A stretch of DNA of 64,000 nucleotides from Saprospiraceae bacterium (GTDB taxonomy: Bacteria; Bacteroidota; Bacteroidia; Chitinophagales; Saprospiraceae), in NCBI GenBank assembly GCA_016715245.1, contig JADKAS010000020.1:1-64000 (forward strand), given 5' to 3'. Below, piece by piece: positions 57,052 to 64,000 of this stretch. Positions within the stretch are counted from its first letter, which is position 1. Each line of letters begins with the position of its first letter. The position numbers and the translations under genes are program-made. The notes below the pieces were generated by a model that searched no databases, was not told the origin of the DNA, and worked only from the letters and a program-made list of their open reading frames with translations.

Positions 57052-57750
57052 ATGAAACAATTTAAAAGTGATGTATCACAGAAAAGTTTTCCCGTAAGAG
57101 AGCAAGTAACAGGTGGTTCTATCAGACCAGCCATTCTGGACAAAATCAAAACGTCTTTTCCTGATTTTAATGAATCATCTTTTATTGCTTTAGAGGAGTT
57201 GAATGAATTCAGGGAGCTATACATCACAGATTATCTTGCGCAAGAGTTGAAAGCTATCACAAAACTTGAGCACACGGTCATGGAAAAGTTTAAAGAAAGG
57301 ACCACAATTTCTGATAAACTGGAAGCAGACAAGGAGGAAGTGCCTACTTTCGGACAAAGAATGGCTGATCATGTGGCGACATTTGGAGGCAGTTGGACTT
57401 TCATAAGTTATTTTGGACTTTTTATATTGACTTGGATTAGTATTAATATTATTGTTTTTTACAATAAAGGATTTGACCCTTATCCATTTATTTTGCTGAA
57501 TTTAATCTTGTCTTGTCTTGCAGCCATTCAGGCACCTGTAATTATGATGAGTCAAAATCGTCAGGAAGAAAAAGACAGGGAACGCTCAAAAAAAGATTAT
57601 ATGATCAATCTGAAAGCTGAATTGGAAATCAAAGCGTTACATGAAAAAATCGACCACCTTATCATCTACCAGCAAGAACAATTGCTTGAGATTCAGAAAG
57701 TACAGATTGAAATGATGAACGATATTTTAAAATCAATCAATAAAAATTAA
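57052..57750 (+). CDS. DUF1003 membrane protein
   Basis: The 232-residue protein has a soluble N-terminal part (residues 1-105), the DUF1003 core with two membrane helices (FISYFGLFILTWISINIIVF and FILLNLILSCLAAIQAPVIM) preceded by D-H-V-A-T-F-G-G-S-W, and a long C-terminal helix (MSQNRQEEKDRERSKKDYM). The family is common near stress and metal-transport genes; its activity is not established. It sits 38 bases after the adaptor and 4 bases before the MbfA-like gene, which suggests a part in metal handling. Confidence 0.9.
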   Translation: MKQFKSDVSQKSFPVREQVTGGSIRPAILDKIKTSFPDFNESSFIALEELNEFRELYITDYLAQELKAITKLEHTVMEKFKERTTISDKLEADKEEVPTFGQRMADHVATFGGSWTFISYFGLFILTWISINIIVFYNKGFDPYPFILLNLILSCLAAIQAPVIMMSQNRQEEKDRERSKKDYMINLKAELEIKALHEKIDHLIIYQQEQLLEIQKVQIEMMNDILKSINKN

Positions 57751-57754
57751 CCAA

Positions 57755-58852
57755 ATGCATTCAAGTATTCAAACAGAAATAGATGCATCTTATCTTTACG
57801 GTGTTTTGGCAGCTAAAGAGGAAGATACTGATGTGGCAGAAATTTTTCGCCAGATGAGCGAAATAGAAAAAAGCCATGCCCTGGCATTTATGGCAAAATA
57901 CAATATACCTTCCGCGCCTTTTCCGCCACCTTCAGGTAGGGCCAAAACGCTGGAATTTATAGGCAAAATAATGGGATATGACTATATTTTGGGTGTATTG
58001 ATGGATACAGAAAAAAGTCTTTCAAACACCATTCTCAATACCAGAAAAAAAATAAGTCCCAACTCATCCTCTGTTTCAGATACGGCACATGTAACGATTC
58101 TGAAAAACATACTGGATAATCAGACCAAAGTATCAGGTAGTAACCTGGCAAGATTCGAAAAAAGACACCGCTCTGTAGGAGGCAATGCATTGCGTGCAGC
58201 TGTCCTGGGCGGAAATGATGGTTTGGTGTCTAATTTTAGTTTGGTCATGGGTATAGCCGGAGCTACCAGTGGCAATGATGAAGTGTTGCTGGCAGGTATG
58301 GCCGGACTTATGGCAGGTGCATTGTCCATGGCCTTGGGTGAGTGGATATCTGTCAAAAGTTCTCAGGAGCTGTATGAAAACCAGATGAATCTTGAACAGG
58401 AAGAGCTGGAAGTCAACCCTGCAGGCGAAGAAAAAGAAATCGCACTCATCTATATGTCCAAAGGTATTCCTGAAACACAAGCCAGACAAATGGCGTCAGA
58501 AATCATGCAGGATACCAGCAAAGCGCATGCACTACTTGTCAAAGAAGAGTTGGGTATTAATAGCGAAGAACTTAAGGGTTCTGCGATGGAGGCCGCGATA
58601 ACTTCATTTTTATTATTTGCGGTAGGTGCTATCATTCCCGTATTTCCTTTTTTCTTTTTGTCCGGATTTAATGCGGTGATTTTGAGTACTGTGGTAAGTG
58701 CTATAGGTTTATTTGTCATTGGGTCAGCCATCACTTTGTTTACGGGTAAAAGTATTTGGTATTCAGGAATGAGACAGGTACTGTTTGGTCTGGCTGCCGC
58801 TGCCGTTACCTATGGTATTGGAAGTTTGATAGGTGTACAGGTAGCGGGATGA
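57755..58852 (+). CDS. MbfA-like ferritin-VIT1/CCC1 metal exporter
   Basis: The 365-residue protein is a fusion. Residues 1-135 form a rubrerythrin/ferritin-like helical domain with metal ligands Glu8, Glu22/23, and E-I-E-K-S-H (E38-x-x-H41). Residues 140-360 form a VIT1/CCC1 domain that begins LGGNDGLVSNFSLVMGIAGA and has five membrane helices. This domain order is that of MbfA, a membrane-bound ferritin that exports iron or manganese in alpha-proteobacteria. It is plausible that it removes excess Fe2+ or Mn2+ here. It lies four bases after the DUF1003 gene. Confidence 0.9.
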   Translation: MHSSIQTEIDASYLYGVLAAKEEDTDVAEIFRQMSEIEKSHALAFMAKYNIPSAPFPPPSGRAKTLEFIGKIMGYDYILGVLMDTEKSLSNTILNTRKKISPNSSSVSDTAHVTILKNILDNQTKVSGSNLARFEKRHRSVGGNALRAAVLGGNDGLVSNFSLVMGIAGATSGNDEVLLAGMAGLMAGALSMALGEWISVKSSQELYENQMNLEQEELEVNPAGEEKEIALIYMSKGIPETQARQMASEIMQDTSKAHALLVKEELGINSEELKGSAMEAAITSFLLFAVGAIIPVFPFFFLSGFNAVILSTVVSAIGLFVIGSAITLFTGKSIWYSGMRQVLFGLAAAAVTYGIGSLIGVQVAG

Positions 58853-58897
58853 TTTTCACATCAACATTAATAATTATTAATTCTTAAAAATATTATC

Positions 58898-59398
58898 ATG
58901 AACGACGCACATTTGCATTTAGTATTTAATCATTTTCCTATTATTGTTCCCATTGTTGGCCTGTTGATTTTAGTAGTTGGCCTGGTTATCAAATCCAATT
59001 CCGTTATCAGAACGGCTTTTGGTGTATTTGTTTTGGGGGCTCTTATGACTTTTCCGGCCATGTATACCGGTGAAGGGGCAGAAGAAATTGCCGAAAAATT
59101 GCCCGGGGTGACGGACGCACTTATCGAAACCCACGAGGAGAAAGCAGAAACACTGGCCATCGTTAATTACCTCCTGGGTTTTGTCTCTTTGATAGGGATT
59201 TGGGCTTCATGGAAACAAAAATCATTTGCCAAAACCATCGCCATTGGTGTCCTGATTCTAGGATTGGCAGGGCTATATTTTGGTAAAATGACAGGAACTT
59301 CAGGAGGGGAGATCAGACATACTGAGATTAGAGCCGGGTTTGGTGGTAATCAAAGCCTCACTCCGGAAAACAATTCTGGAGAACAAAACGATGACTGA
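58898..59398 (+). CDS. Four-helix His-containing membrane protein (DUF2231-like)
   Basis: The 166-residue protein has four predicted membrane helices (about residues 9-31, 36-57, 80-103 and 108-130), and conserved-looking His at the start (HLHLVFNHFP), between helices (ALIETHEEKAE) and after the last helix (EIRHTEI). Its pattern recalls DUF2231-type membrane proteins, which may bind heme b, but the match is not strong. Its stop overlaps the ApbE gene by eight bases, so translation is coupled. A role as membrane electron donor to the flavinylation module is an inference. Confidence 0.7.
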   Translation: MNDAHLHLVFNHFPIIVPIVGLLILVVGLVIKSNSVIRTAFGVFVLGALMTFPAMYTGEGAEEIAEKLPGVTDALIETHEEKAETLAIVNYLLGFVSLIGIWASWKQKSFAKTIAIGVLILGLAGLYFGKMTGTSGGEIRHTEIRAGFGGNQSLTPENNSGEQNDD

Positions 59399-60338
59399 TA
59401 TTCGAACCAGACCTATGGGAAGCCATACAGAAAACATTAAACTCATGGGCAACCAGTTTGAGTTTACCGCTTGTCACCATGACGAGGCGCTGTGCAAAGA
59501 GGCCGTTTCCGCAGGTATAAAAGAAGTAAAAAGAATTGAATCATTACTGACCACTTATTCAGAACTTAGTTTTACCAACAAAGTGAATGAAATGGCAGGA
59601 ATTTTACCTGTAGAAGTGCCAGCAGAAATGATTCAACTTATACAAAGAAGTCAGAAAATATCACAACTCACGGATGGCGCTTTTGATATCACGTACGGAA
59701 GTATTGATAAAACATTATGGAACTTCAACACAACGATGAAATCCTTGCCGGATCCTGTCAAAGCGAGGGAAGCTACACGGTTGGTTAATTATAGGAATAT
59801 AATCATCAGTGATTCAGAAAACACGGTATTCCTGAAGGAGAGAGGTATGCGTATTGGCTTTGGTGGTATTGGTAAAGGGTATGCTGCCGACATGGCCAAA
59901 AAAGTAATGAAAAACCTTGGTGTTGAACACGGCGTTGTCAATGCATCAGGAGATCTTACTGCCTGGGGACATCAGGCAAATGGAAATCCCTGGACAATCG
60001 GGGTAGCCAATCCGAATATCAAACACCATATCATCGGCAGATTTCAAATTCACAACGGGTCTGTAGCTACCAGTGGTGACTACGAAAAATTTGTTGTCAT
60101 CAAGGGCAAAAGGTATTCGCATACCATTAATCCATTGACCGGACTTCCCGCTGAAGGTTTGAAGTCGGTCACGATTGTAGCTCCTTATGCAGAATTATGT
60201 GATGCATTGACCACGCCTGTCATTATTATGGGTGTTGAGGCCGGTTTACATTTTATCAATCAGGTTCGTGGAGTCGAAGTGATCATCATTGACCATAATG
60301 ATAAAATCTATTATTCAAAAAATATTAATATTTCATAA
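59391..60338 (+). CDS. apbE: FAD:protein FMN transferase (ApbE family)
   Basis: The ATG at 59391 overlaps the preceding stop; upstream in-frame starts lie inside that gene. The 315-residue protein attaches FMN from FAD to a Ser/Thr of a target protein. Family motifs are clear: K-L-M-G-N-Q-F-E, LTDGAFDITYGSID, F-G-G-I-G-K-G-Y-A-A-D, VVNASGDLTAWG, V-A-T-S-G-D-Y, Y-S-H-T-I-N-P-L-T-G and A-L-T-T-P-V-I-I-M-G. It lacks a signal peptide or lipobox, unlike most ApbE proteins, so it should act in the cytoplasm. Its likely substrate is the SGAT-containing lipoprotein that starts two bases after its stop. Confidence 0.92.
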   Translation: MTDIRTRPMGSHTENIKLMGNQFEFTACHHDEALCKEAVSAGIKEVKRIESLLTTYSELSFTNKVNEMAGILPVEVPAEMIQLIQRSQKISQLTDGAFDITYGSIDKTLWNFNTTMKSLPDPVKAREATRLVNYRNIIISDSENTVFLKERGMRIGFGGIGKGYAADMAKKVMKNLGVEHGVVNASGDLTAWGHQANGNPWTIGVANPNIKHHIIGRFQIHNGSVATSGDYEKFVVIKGKRYSHTINPLTGLPAEGLKSVTIVAPYAELCDALTTPVIIMGVEAGLHFINQVRGVEVIIIDHNDKIYYSKNINIS

Positions 60339-60339
60339 A

Positions 60340-60570
60340 ATGCACAAGTTAAAAATGATGTTCAAATATGTGGCGGTATTGTGTATGCCTGCTTGTATAA
60401 TTTCCTCGTGCTCGTCCGTAAAATCCATTGATCAGGCATACATCAACGATGGAGAAATGATACTTTCGGTCAGAAAAATTGAAAAATCAGAAGTAAGTTT
60501 TCAATTGTACAGGGAAGGTGCATCCGGGGCCACAGGTGGCAAAAGCAGTGGTGGCTGCGGATGTAATTAG
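60340..60570 (+). CDS. DUF4266 small lipoprotein with SGAT flavinylation-like motif
   Basis: The ATG at 60340 gives a 76-residue protein; the frame continues upstream into apbE but only this start gives a lipoprotein signal (I-I-S-S-C, Cys24). The mature 52 residues end with G-G-K-S-S-G-G-C-G-C-N, the DUF4266 signature. Before it stands E-G-A-S-G-A-T (Thr65), very close to the D-x-x-(S/T)-G-A-(S/T) site to which ApbE attaches FMN, with Glu in place of Asp. Placement directly after apbE supports covalent flavinylation of Thr65. A terminal C-G-C could bind a metal or a second redox group. Confidence 0.85.
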   Translation: MHKLKMMFKYVAVLCMPACIISSCSSVKSIDQAYINDGEMILSVRKIEKSEVSFQLYREGASGATGGKSSGGCGCN

Positions 60571-60590
60571 TTTATTTAAAAAAATGAGAA

Positions 60591-61802
60591 ATGCTGAGGA
60601 TAACCCTAAATTCTTTATTTATTTTATTGTTTAGTTTGCAAATGTTTTCACAAACATTTAAGTTGGATTCTACCCAAACGTATGGAAAAAAAACCCTTAA
60701 GTTTGAAGAAGCCAATATCGTTTCTTCCTATTATCACCAGAATGGTATTCACTCGGCCATAACAGGAGGAATAGGAACTGAAAAACTTACGGACTTTGCC
60801 AATGTTATTGACTTCAAACTCTCCTACAATAATGGGAAGGGTAAAAAATATCGTTTTGGAGGAGATATAGGCATTGATTATTATACTTCGGCGTCGTCAG
60901 ATAAGATTGATACAAGAGTTTCTTCCGCTTCTTCATCTGATGTGAGAGTGTACCCTTCCATCAATTACAGTGTGGAAAATGAAAAAACGAGTTTTGTCAT
61001 GGGGGGCAATCTGGCTTTTTCCAATGAGTATGACTATACTTCCATTGGAGGAGGACTTAATTTGACCAAAACCTCCCTAAACAAAAATACGGAATTTGGA
61101 GCCAGGGCCAATATTTTTTTGGATACCTACCGTCAGATTGTACCCACTGAGTTTCGGGCCAATCTTCCTTCAGGACAAAGAGGGAAAGGAGAAATCGGTA
61201 ATGCAGCCAGAAATACTTTCGATCTTTCGCTGACGTTGTCACAAGTACTTACGAGAAAATTTCAAATGGCATTAACACTTGACCTGTCGTATCAGAATGG
61301 TTTGCTAAGTACGCCTTTTCACAGAGTATATATGAATGATGGTTCTTTATTGAGGGAGACATTGCCCGACAGAAGATTCAAAGTTCCTGTCGGGCTCAGG
61401 GCCAATTATTTTGTCGGTGAAAAAATGATCATCCGGTCATTTTACAGATATTATCAGGATGATTGGGGCATGAAGGCGCATACCCTTCAGGTTGAACTGC
61501 CGTATAAAATATCTCCTTTTTATTCTCTTAGCCCGTTTTACAGATTTCACAAACAGTCAGCTATCGATTATTTTGCACCGAAGGACGAAGGTATCATGGG
61601 GTCCCAATTTTTTAGTTCCGATTATGATTTATCAGGTTTTGACAGTCATTTTTATGGACTGGGCATTCGATATACCCCCTTTAAGATTATCGCCAATTTG
61701 TTTGCCATCAGTCAGTTGGAGCTGAGAGGAGGATTGTATAACAGGAGTGACGGACTGAATGCAGGCATGGTATCATTGCATTTGCAGTGCAAAGGTTTTT
61801 AA
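60591..61802 (+). CDS. DUF3570 outer-membrane barrel protein
   Basis: The 403-residue protein has a signal peptide (MLRITLNSLFILLFSLQMFSQ) and a DUF3570-type body: L-K-F-E-E-A-N-I-V-S-S-Y-Y, then about 16 amphipathic strands with alternating aromatic residues (SFVMGGNLAFSNEY, FRANYFVGEKMIIRSFYRYY). Strands of this kind indicate an outer-membrane beta barrel. It follows the DUF4266 lipoprotein by 20 bases. DUF4266 and DUF3570 genes are known to occur together in Bacteroidota; the barrel could carry the flavinylated lipoprotein or an electron path to the outside, which is inference. Confidence 0.85.
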   Translation: MLRITLNSLFILLFSLQMFSQTFKLDSTQTYGKKTLKFEEANIVSSYYHQNGIHSAITGGIGTEKLTDFANVIDFKLSYNNGKGKKYRFGGDIGIDYYTSASSDKIDTRVSSASSSDVRVYPSINYSVENEKTSFVMGGNLAFSNEYDYTSIGGGLNLTKTSLNKNTEFGARANIFLDTYRQIVPTEFRANLPSGQRGKGEIGNAARNTFDLSLTLSQVLTRKFQMALTLDLSYQNGLLSTPFHRVYMNDGSLLRETLPDRRFKVPVGLRANYFVGEKMIIRSFYRYYQDDWGMKAHTLQVELPYKISPFYSLSPFYRFHKQSAIDYFAPKDEGIMGSQFFSSDYDLSGFDSHFYGLGIRYTPFKIIANLFAISQLELRGGLYNRSDGLNAGMVSLHLQCKGF

Positions 61803-61913
61803 AGCATGCGCAGAAAAGAATGGGTATAGTCTTTTTATACATAATTCTGCCATTGATTTTACAACATTATGTTTAATTTTCTTTTATTTTTACAACATCA
61901 AAACAAAAACCAT

Positions 61914-62669
61914 ATGGCATTAGTACATGAAATGGAAAATCAGGGAAATTTTTTATTCAGATACAGAAGTTATTTGCCCTTACTTCTTTTTCCACCTGCA
62001 TTCTGGGTAATGGCGTACAATCAAAAATTGCATCCGGATTGGTTTTCCACTTCACAGGTCACTACTTTGGAAATATTTGCCATAGCCATATGTTTTGTTG
62101 GACTATTGATCAGGGTGCTGACTATCGGGTATACTCCGGCCAATACCTCAGGAAGAAACACGGCTCAAGGTCAGGTAGCAGATACCATCAACAAAACCGG
62201 CATATACAGTATGGTCAGACATCCATTATATGTAGGCAATTTTTTTATGTGGCTGGGAATTGCCATTTTACCTGGCGAGCTTTGGTTTGTGTTGACCTTT
62301 GTACTGATTTATTGGCTGTATTACGAAAGGATTATGTTTGCAGAAGAACAATTCCTTATCCGTAAATTCGGAGATGCTTACACCCAATGGTCAAAAAGTA
62401 CACCTGCTTTTGTACCGAAACTATCTTCATGGAAAAGTCCTACTATTTCATTCAGCTGGAAAAAAGTATTAAAAAAAGAAAAAAATGGTCTTTTTGCCAT
62501 CTTTCTGATTGTGTTGATTTTTGATATCTGGCTCAACTATCTGACGACTTCCACATGGACCAGCAATAAACCAATTCTTATTTATCTTGCTATTGGTACG
62601 GCTATCCTGTATTTTATTTTAAAGTTTGTCAAATCAGGAACTAAATGGCTTGATGAAGAGGGTAGGTAG
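61914..62669 (+). CDS. ICMT/PEMT-like membrane methyltransferase family protein
   Basis: The ATG at 61914 (MALVHEMENQGN) is preferred over the one at 61869, which would add 15 residues before the charged start. The 251-residue protein has about five membrane helices. The conserved cofactor-binding core is clear: Y-S-M-V-R-H-P-L-Y-V-G-N-F, then YYERIMFAEEQFLIRKFGDAYTQW, as in isoprenylcysteine and phospholipid methyltransferases that use S-adenosylmethionine. The substrate is unknown; bacteria use this family on lipids, sterol-like compounds or others. It is the last gene of the plus-strand run, 111 bases after DUF3570. Confidence 0.82.
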   Translation: MALVHEMENQGNFLFRYRSYLPLLLFPPAFWVMAYNQKLHPDWFSTSQVTTLEIFAIAICFVGLLIRVLTIGYTPANTSGRNTAQGQVADTINKTGIYSMVRHPLYVGNFFMWLGIAILPGELWFVLTFVLIYWLYYERIMFAEEQFLIRKFGDAYTQWSKSTPAFVPKLSSWKSPTISFSWKKVLKKEKNGLFAIFLIVLIFDIWLNYLTTSTWTSNKPILIYLAIGTAILYFILKFVKSGTKWLDEEGR

Positions 62670-62701
62670 GGAAGTTGCCCCATCTTTTATGTTCAAAAAT
62701 T

Positions 62702-63661
62702 TCAGAAATACAAGGGTCGGAATTTGAATTCACCTTTTTGATTATATTCCAGTGTTGGTGCCGGAAATTTAAACATATTTGCGATAGTCAAAAGGCTTCT
62801 TACATATGGGTTTTTAATTTTCATTCTGGCTATATCGATATCGATAGAAAGAAAAAATTGCCTGTATCTGGTTATTTCCGGATATTGTGGCAGGTTGTCT
62901 TCCTTATCGGTCATCCCACCGCCACTATATCCTACGGACAGACAAAGCCAGGATGGAATACTCTTAATACCGGTAATTCTGCTGATCGAAGCTGAAGCCC
63001 ATTGTGTACGTCCGTTATAATCGAGGAAAAAACTTTTCAGGTGCGTATCACCCAATAGTTTCGGGTTGTATTGCCGGTAATCTGAGGGCCAATAAGAATG
63101 TTTTAACCTGACAATTTGTTCATCCCAAATGGCTTCCTGTGCAGAAAATAGTACAGCTCCTGATGTGTTTGCCAAAACATCTCCCCACGAAAAACCATAT
63201 CCTTCATTTAATCCGTCCCATATATCAATGGGTAATTGCAGAAAAAATCCCATACTTCCGCCATACATAAGTGCCTTTTTTTTGGAGAAACCCGCCCAAC
63301 GCATAGCATGATAAGCTAACTGACTTTCACGATAGGCTGAAAAAGAGTGCCCGAATTTATCCATTTGAAGCCATTGCTGATTATCGTTATAAAAGTGAAA
63401 TGGAGTGCTGGCTTTATCGCGATACCAGATATACTCCATAAATACGATCATGCCGGTATATGCCGTAATCATACCACCCACAGAAATGTTAGCACGGCTT
63501 TGTATCAAACTATCAGGGTAAATATATCCATAAGGCCCGTTTGTTGTTGTAGATGCTGAATACTGTGCTTGTACCGGGAGCATAAAAAAGAAAATAAAGC
63601 CTATAAGGATGGAACTGCGAAGTAAATACTTGTTAACGCCAACTAAACTCATTAATTTCAT
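62702..63661 (-). CDS. DUF2279 (YfiM-like) exported protein
   Basis: The 319-residue protein starts with a signal peptide (residues about 13-34, ending P-V-Q-A-Q). The body carries the DUF2279 pattern: M-D-K-F-G-H-S-F-S-A-Y, R-W-A-G-F-S-K-K-K-A-L-M-Y-G-G and G-L-N-E-G-Y-G-F-S-W-G-D, with conserved Asp/His/Gly. The C-terminal half (after about 210) ends with alternating hydrophobic residues and F-R-P-L-Y-F, like outer-membrane strands. The family has no known function. It is convergent with the methyltransferase gene (32-base gap). Confidence 0.85.
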   Translation of the reverse strand: MKLMSLVGVNKYLLRSSILIGFIFFFMLPVQAQYSASTTTNGPYGYIYPDSLIQSRANISVGGMITAYTGMIVFMEYIWYRDKASTPFHFYNDNQQWLQMDKFGHSFSAYRESQLAYHAMRWAGFSKKKALMYGGSMGFFLQLPIDIWDGLNEGYGFSWGDVLANTSGAVLFSAQEAIWDEQIVRLKHSYWPSDYRQYNPKLLGDTHLKSFFLDYNGRTQWASASISRITGIKSIPSWLCLSVGYSGGGMTDKEDNLPQYPEITRYRQFFLSIDIDIARMKIKNPYVRSLLTIANMFKFPAPTLEYNQKGEFKFRPLYF

Positions 63662-64000
63662 CGTAAGGGTTTGAATTTTTCTTTTTATCTTTTAAATATG
63701 TTGTTTTGAAAATATACATAAAGGTTCGGGTTATTTGCCAATTTTAAAGTGATATACATCAACACGGTATATGATATGGAATGTACAGTATTATTAAAAA
63801 ACTGTCTTTTTTTTAACCTTTATAAAAACATTTTTGGGCAATGAGCTATCTTAATTCCCAAACAATACTATTTATTTGAATGATGATAATCTGGTTGGAT
63901 CTTTTGGACACCAAAAAGGTGAAGAAATATTCTCAAGAAGTACTTTTTCTCACTTTCAACTAAAATTGCCTACATTAGTGCTTTTAAATTTTTACAGATT
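63662..64000. other. Window-end region without a recognisable gene
   Basis: AT-rich DNA upstream of the DUF2279 gene. A 27-codon frame at 63882-63965 has no family features and is not called. No terminator, RNA gene or strong promoter was seen. Confidence 0.5.

Noticed and set aside
8147..63742. TTGCCAAT (ATTGGCAA on the minus strand) at 8147, 9898, 49470 and 63735, each upstream of a minus-strand gene, as a shared operator.
   Set aside because: The same 8-mer also occurs inside coding regions (for example near 10784, 17410, 19885 and 28673), so four intergenic copies are not convincing in a 64-kb AT-rich window.
63882..63965. A short 27-codon frame near the window end with a small CACC/GGTG inverted repeat.
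   Set aside because: There are no promoter, family or conservation signs, and the inverted repeat is only four bases.

Overview
The window is about 64 kb of an AT-rich genome from the phylum Bacteroidota, most likely Saprospiria/Saprospiraceae. The grounds are Por-type (T9SS) C-terminal sorting domains, giant HYR-like exoproteins with dockerin-like segments, SusD-free lipoprotein/barrel operons, TAnnTTTG-type promoters, a B-type succinate dehydrogenase and a futalosine-pathway gene (mqnA). No rRNA, tRNA, insertion sequence, prophage or CRISPR array was seen.

Layout. 1-3.6 kb: a decayed pentapeptide-repeat/channel gene, a GNAT acetyltransferase and two uncharacterised envelope genes. 3.7-9.8 kb (minus strand): an ECF sigma operon with a barrel protein and a lipoprotein, a LEA-like repeat protein and a delta-60 T9SS protein. 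10-12 kb: two exported proteins (DUF6624; DUF6265-YCII). 12.2-19 kb: a TetR-TolC-adaptor-RND efflux operon with a probable operator and a terminator. 19.2-20.8 kb: a frameshifted thioredoxin-like lipoprotein. 20.8-24.7 kb (minus): a copper-type cluster with an MbnP-like lipoprotein, a di-heme MauG/MbnH-like peroxidase, a barrel with an N-terminal CxxCxC and small Cys-rich proteins. 24.7-28.2 kb (minus): sdhCAB. 29-34.6 kb (minus): housekeeping genes (CBS, YhiN-like flavoprotein, HupE, tmk, pyrF, NifU, Mrp). 34.7-37.5 kb: RibF apparently fused to a GT2, then an RluA-type synthase. 38-47.4 kb: two tandem paralogous giant T9SS proteins, each carrying both a dockerin-like and a cohesin-like domain. 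47.5-50.7 kb: RRM protein, MqnA, DUF4197, CorA. 50.8-62.7 kb: a long plus-strand metal/redox run made of CusA-CusC-CusB, DUF1003, an MbfA-like ferritin-VIT1 exporter, a four-helix membrane protein, ApbE, a DUF4266 lipoprotein, DUF3570 and an ICMT-like methyltransferase. The window ends with a DUF2279 gene.

How it fits together. Two separate loci deal with metals: the MbnP/peroxidase cluster and the CusABC/MbfA run. The second leads straight into an ApbE module whose small lipoprotein carries an SGAT sequence like the FMN-attachment site that ApbE modifies. This is the best candidate here for a little-described system: a flavinylated lipoprotein between a His-rich membrane protein and an outer-membrane barrel.

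Sequence quality. Three places (sdhA, the thioredoxin-like lipoprotein, RibF-GT2) are each explained by one missing base in a short homopolymer. That suggests assembly indels rather than biology, so the RibF-GT2 fusion should not be taken at face value. The first 1.5 kb, by contrast, carries several lesions and looks like real decay.
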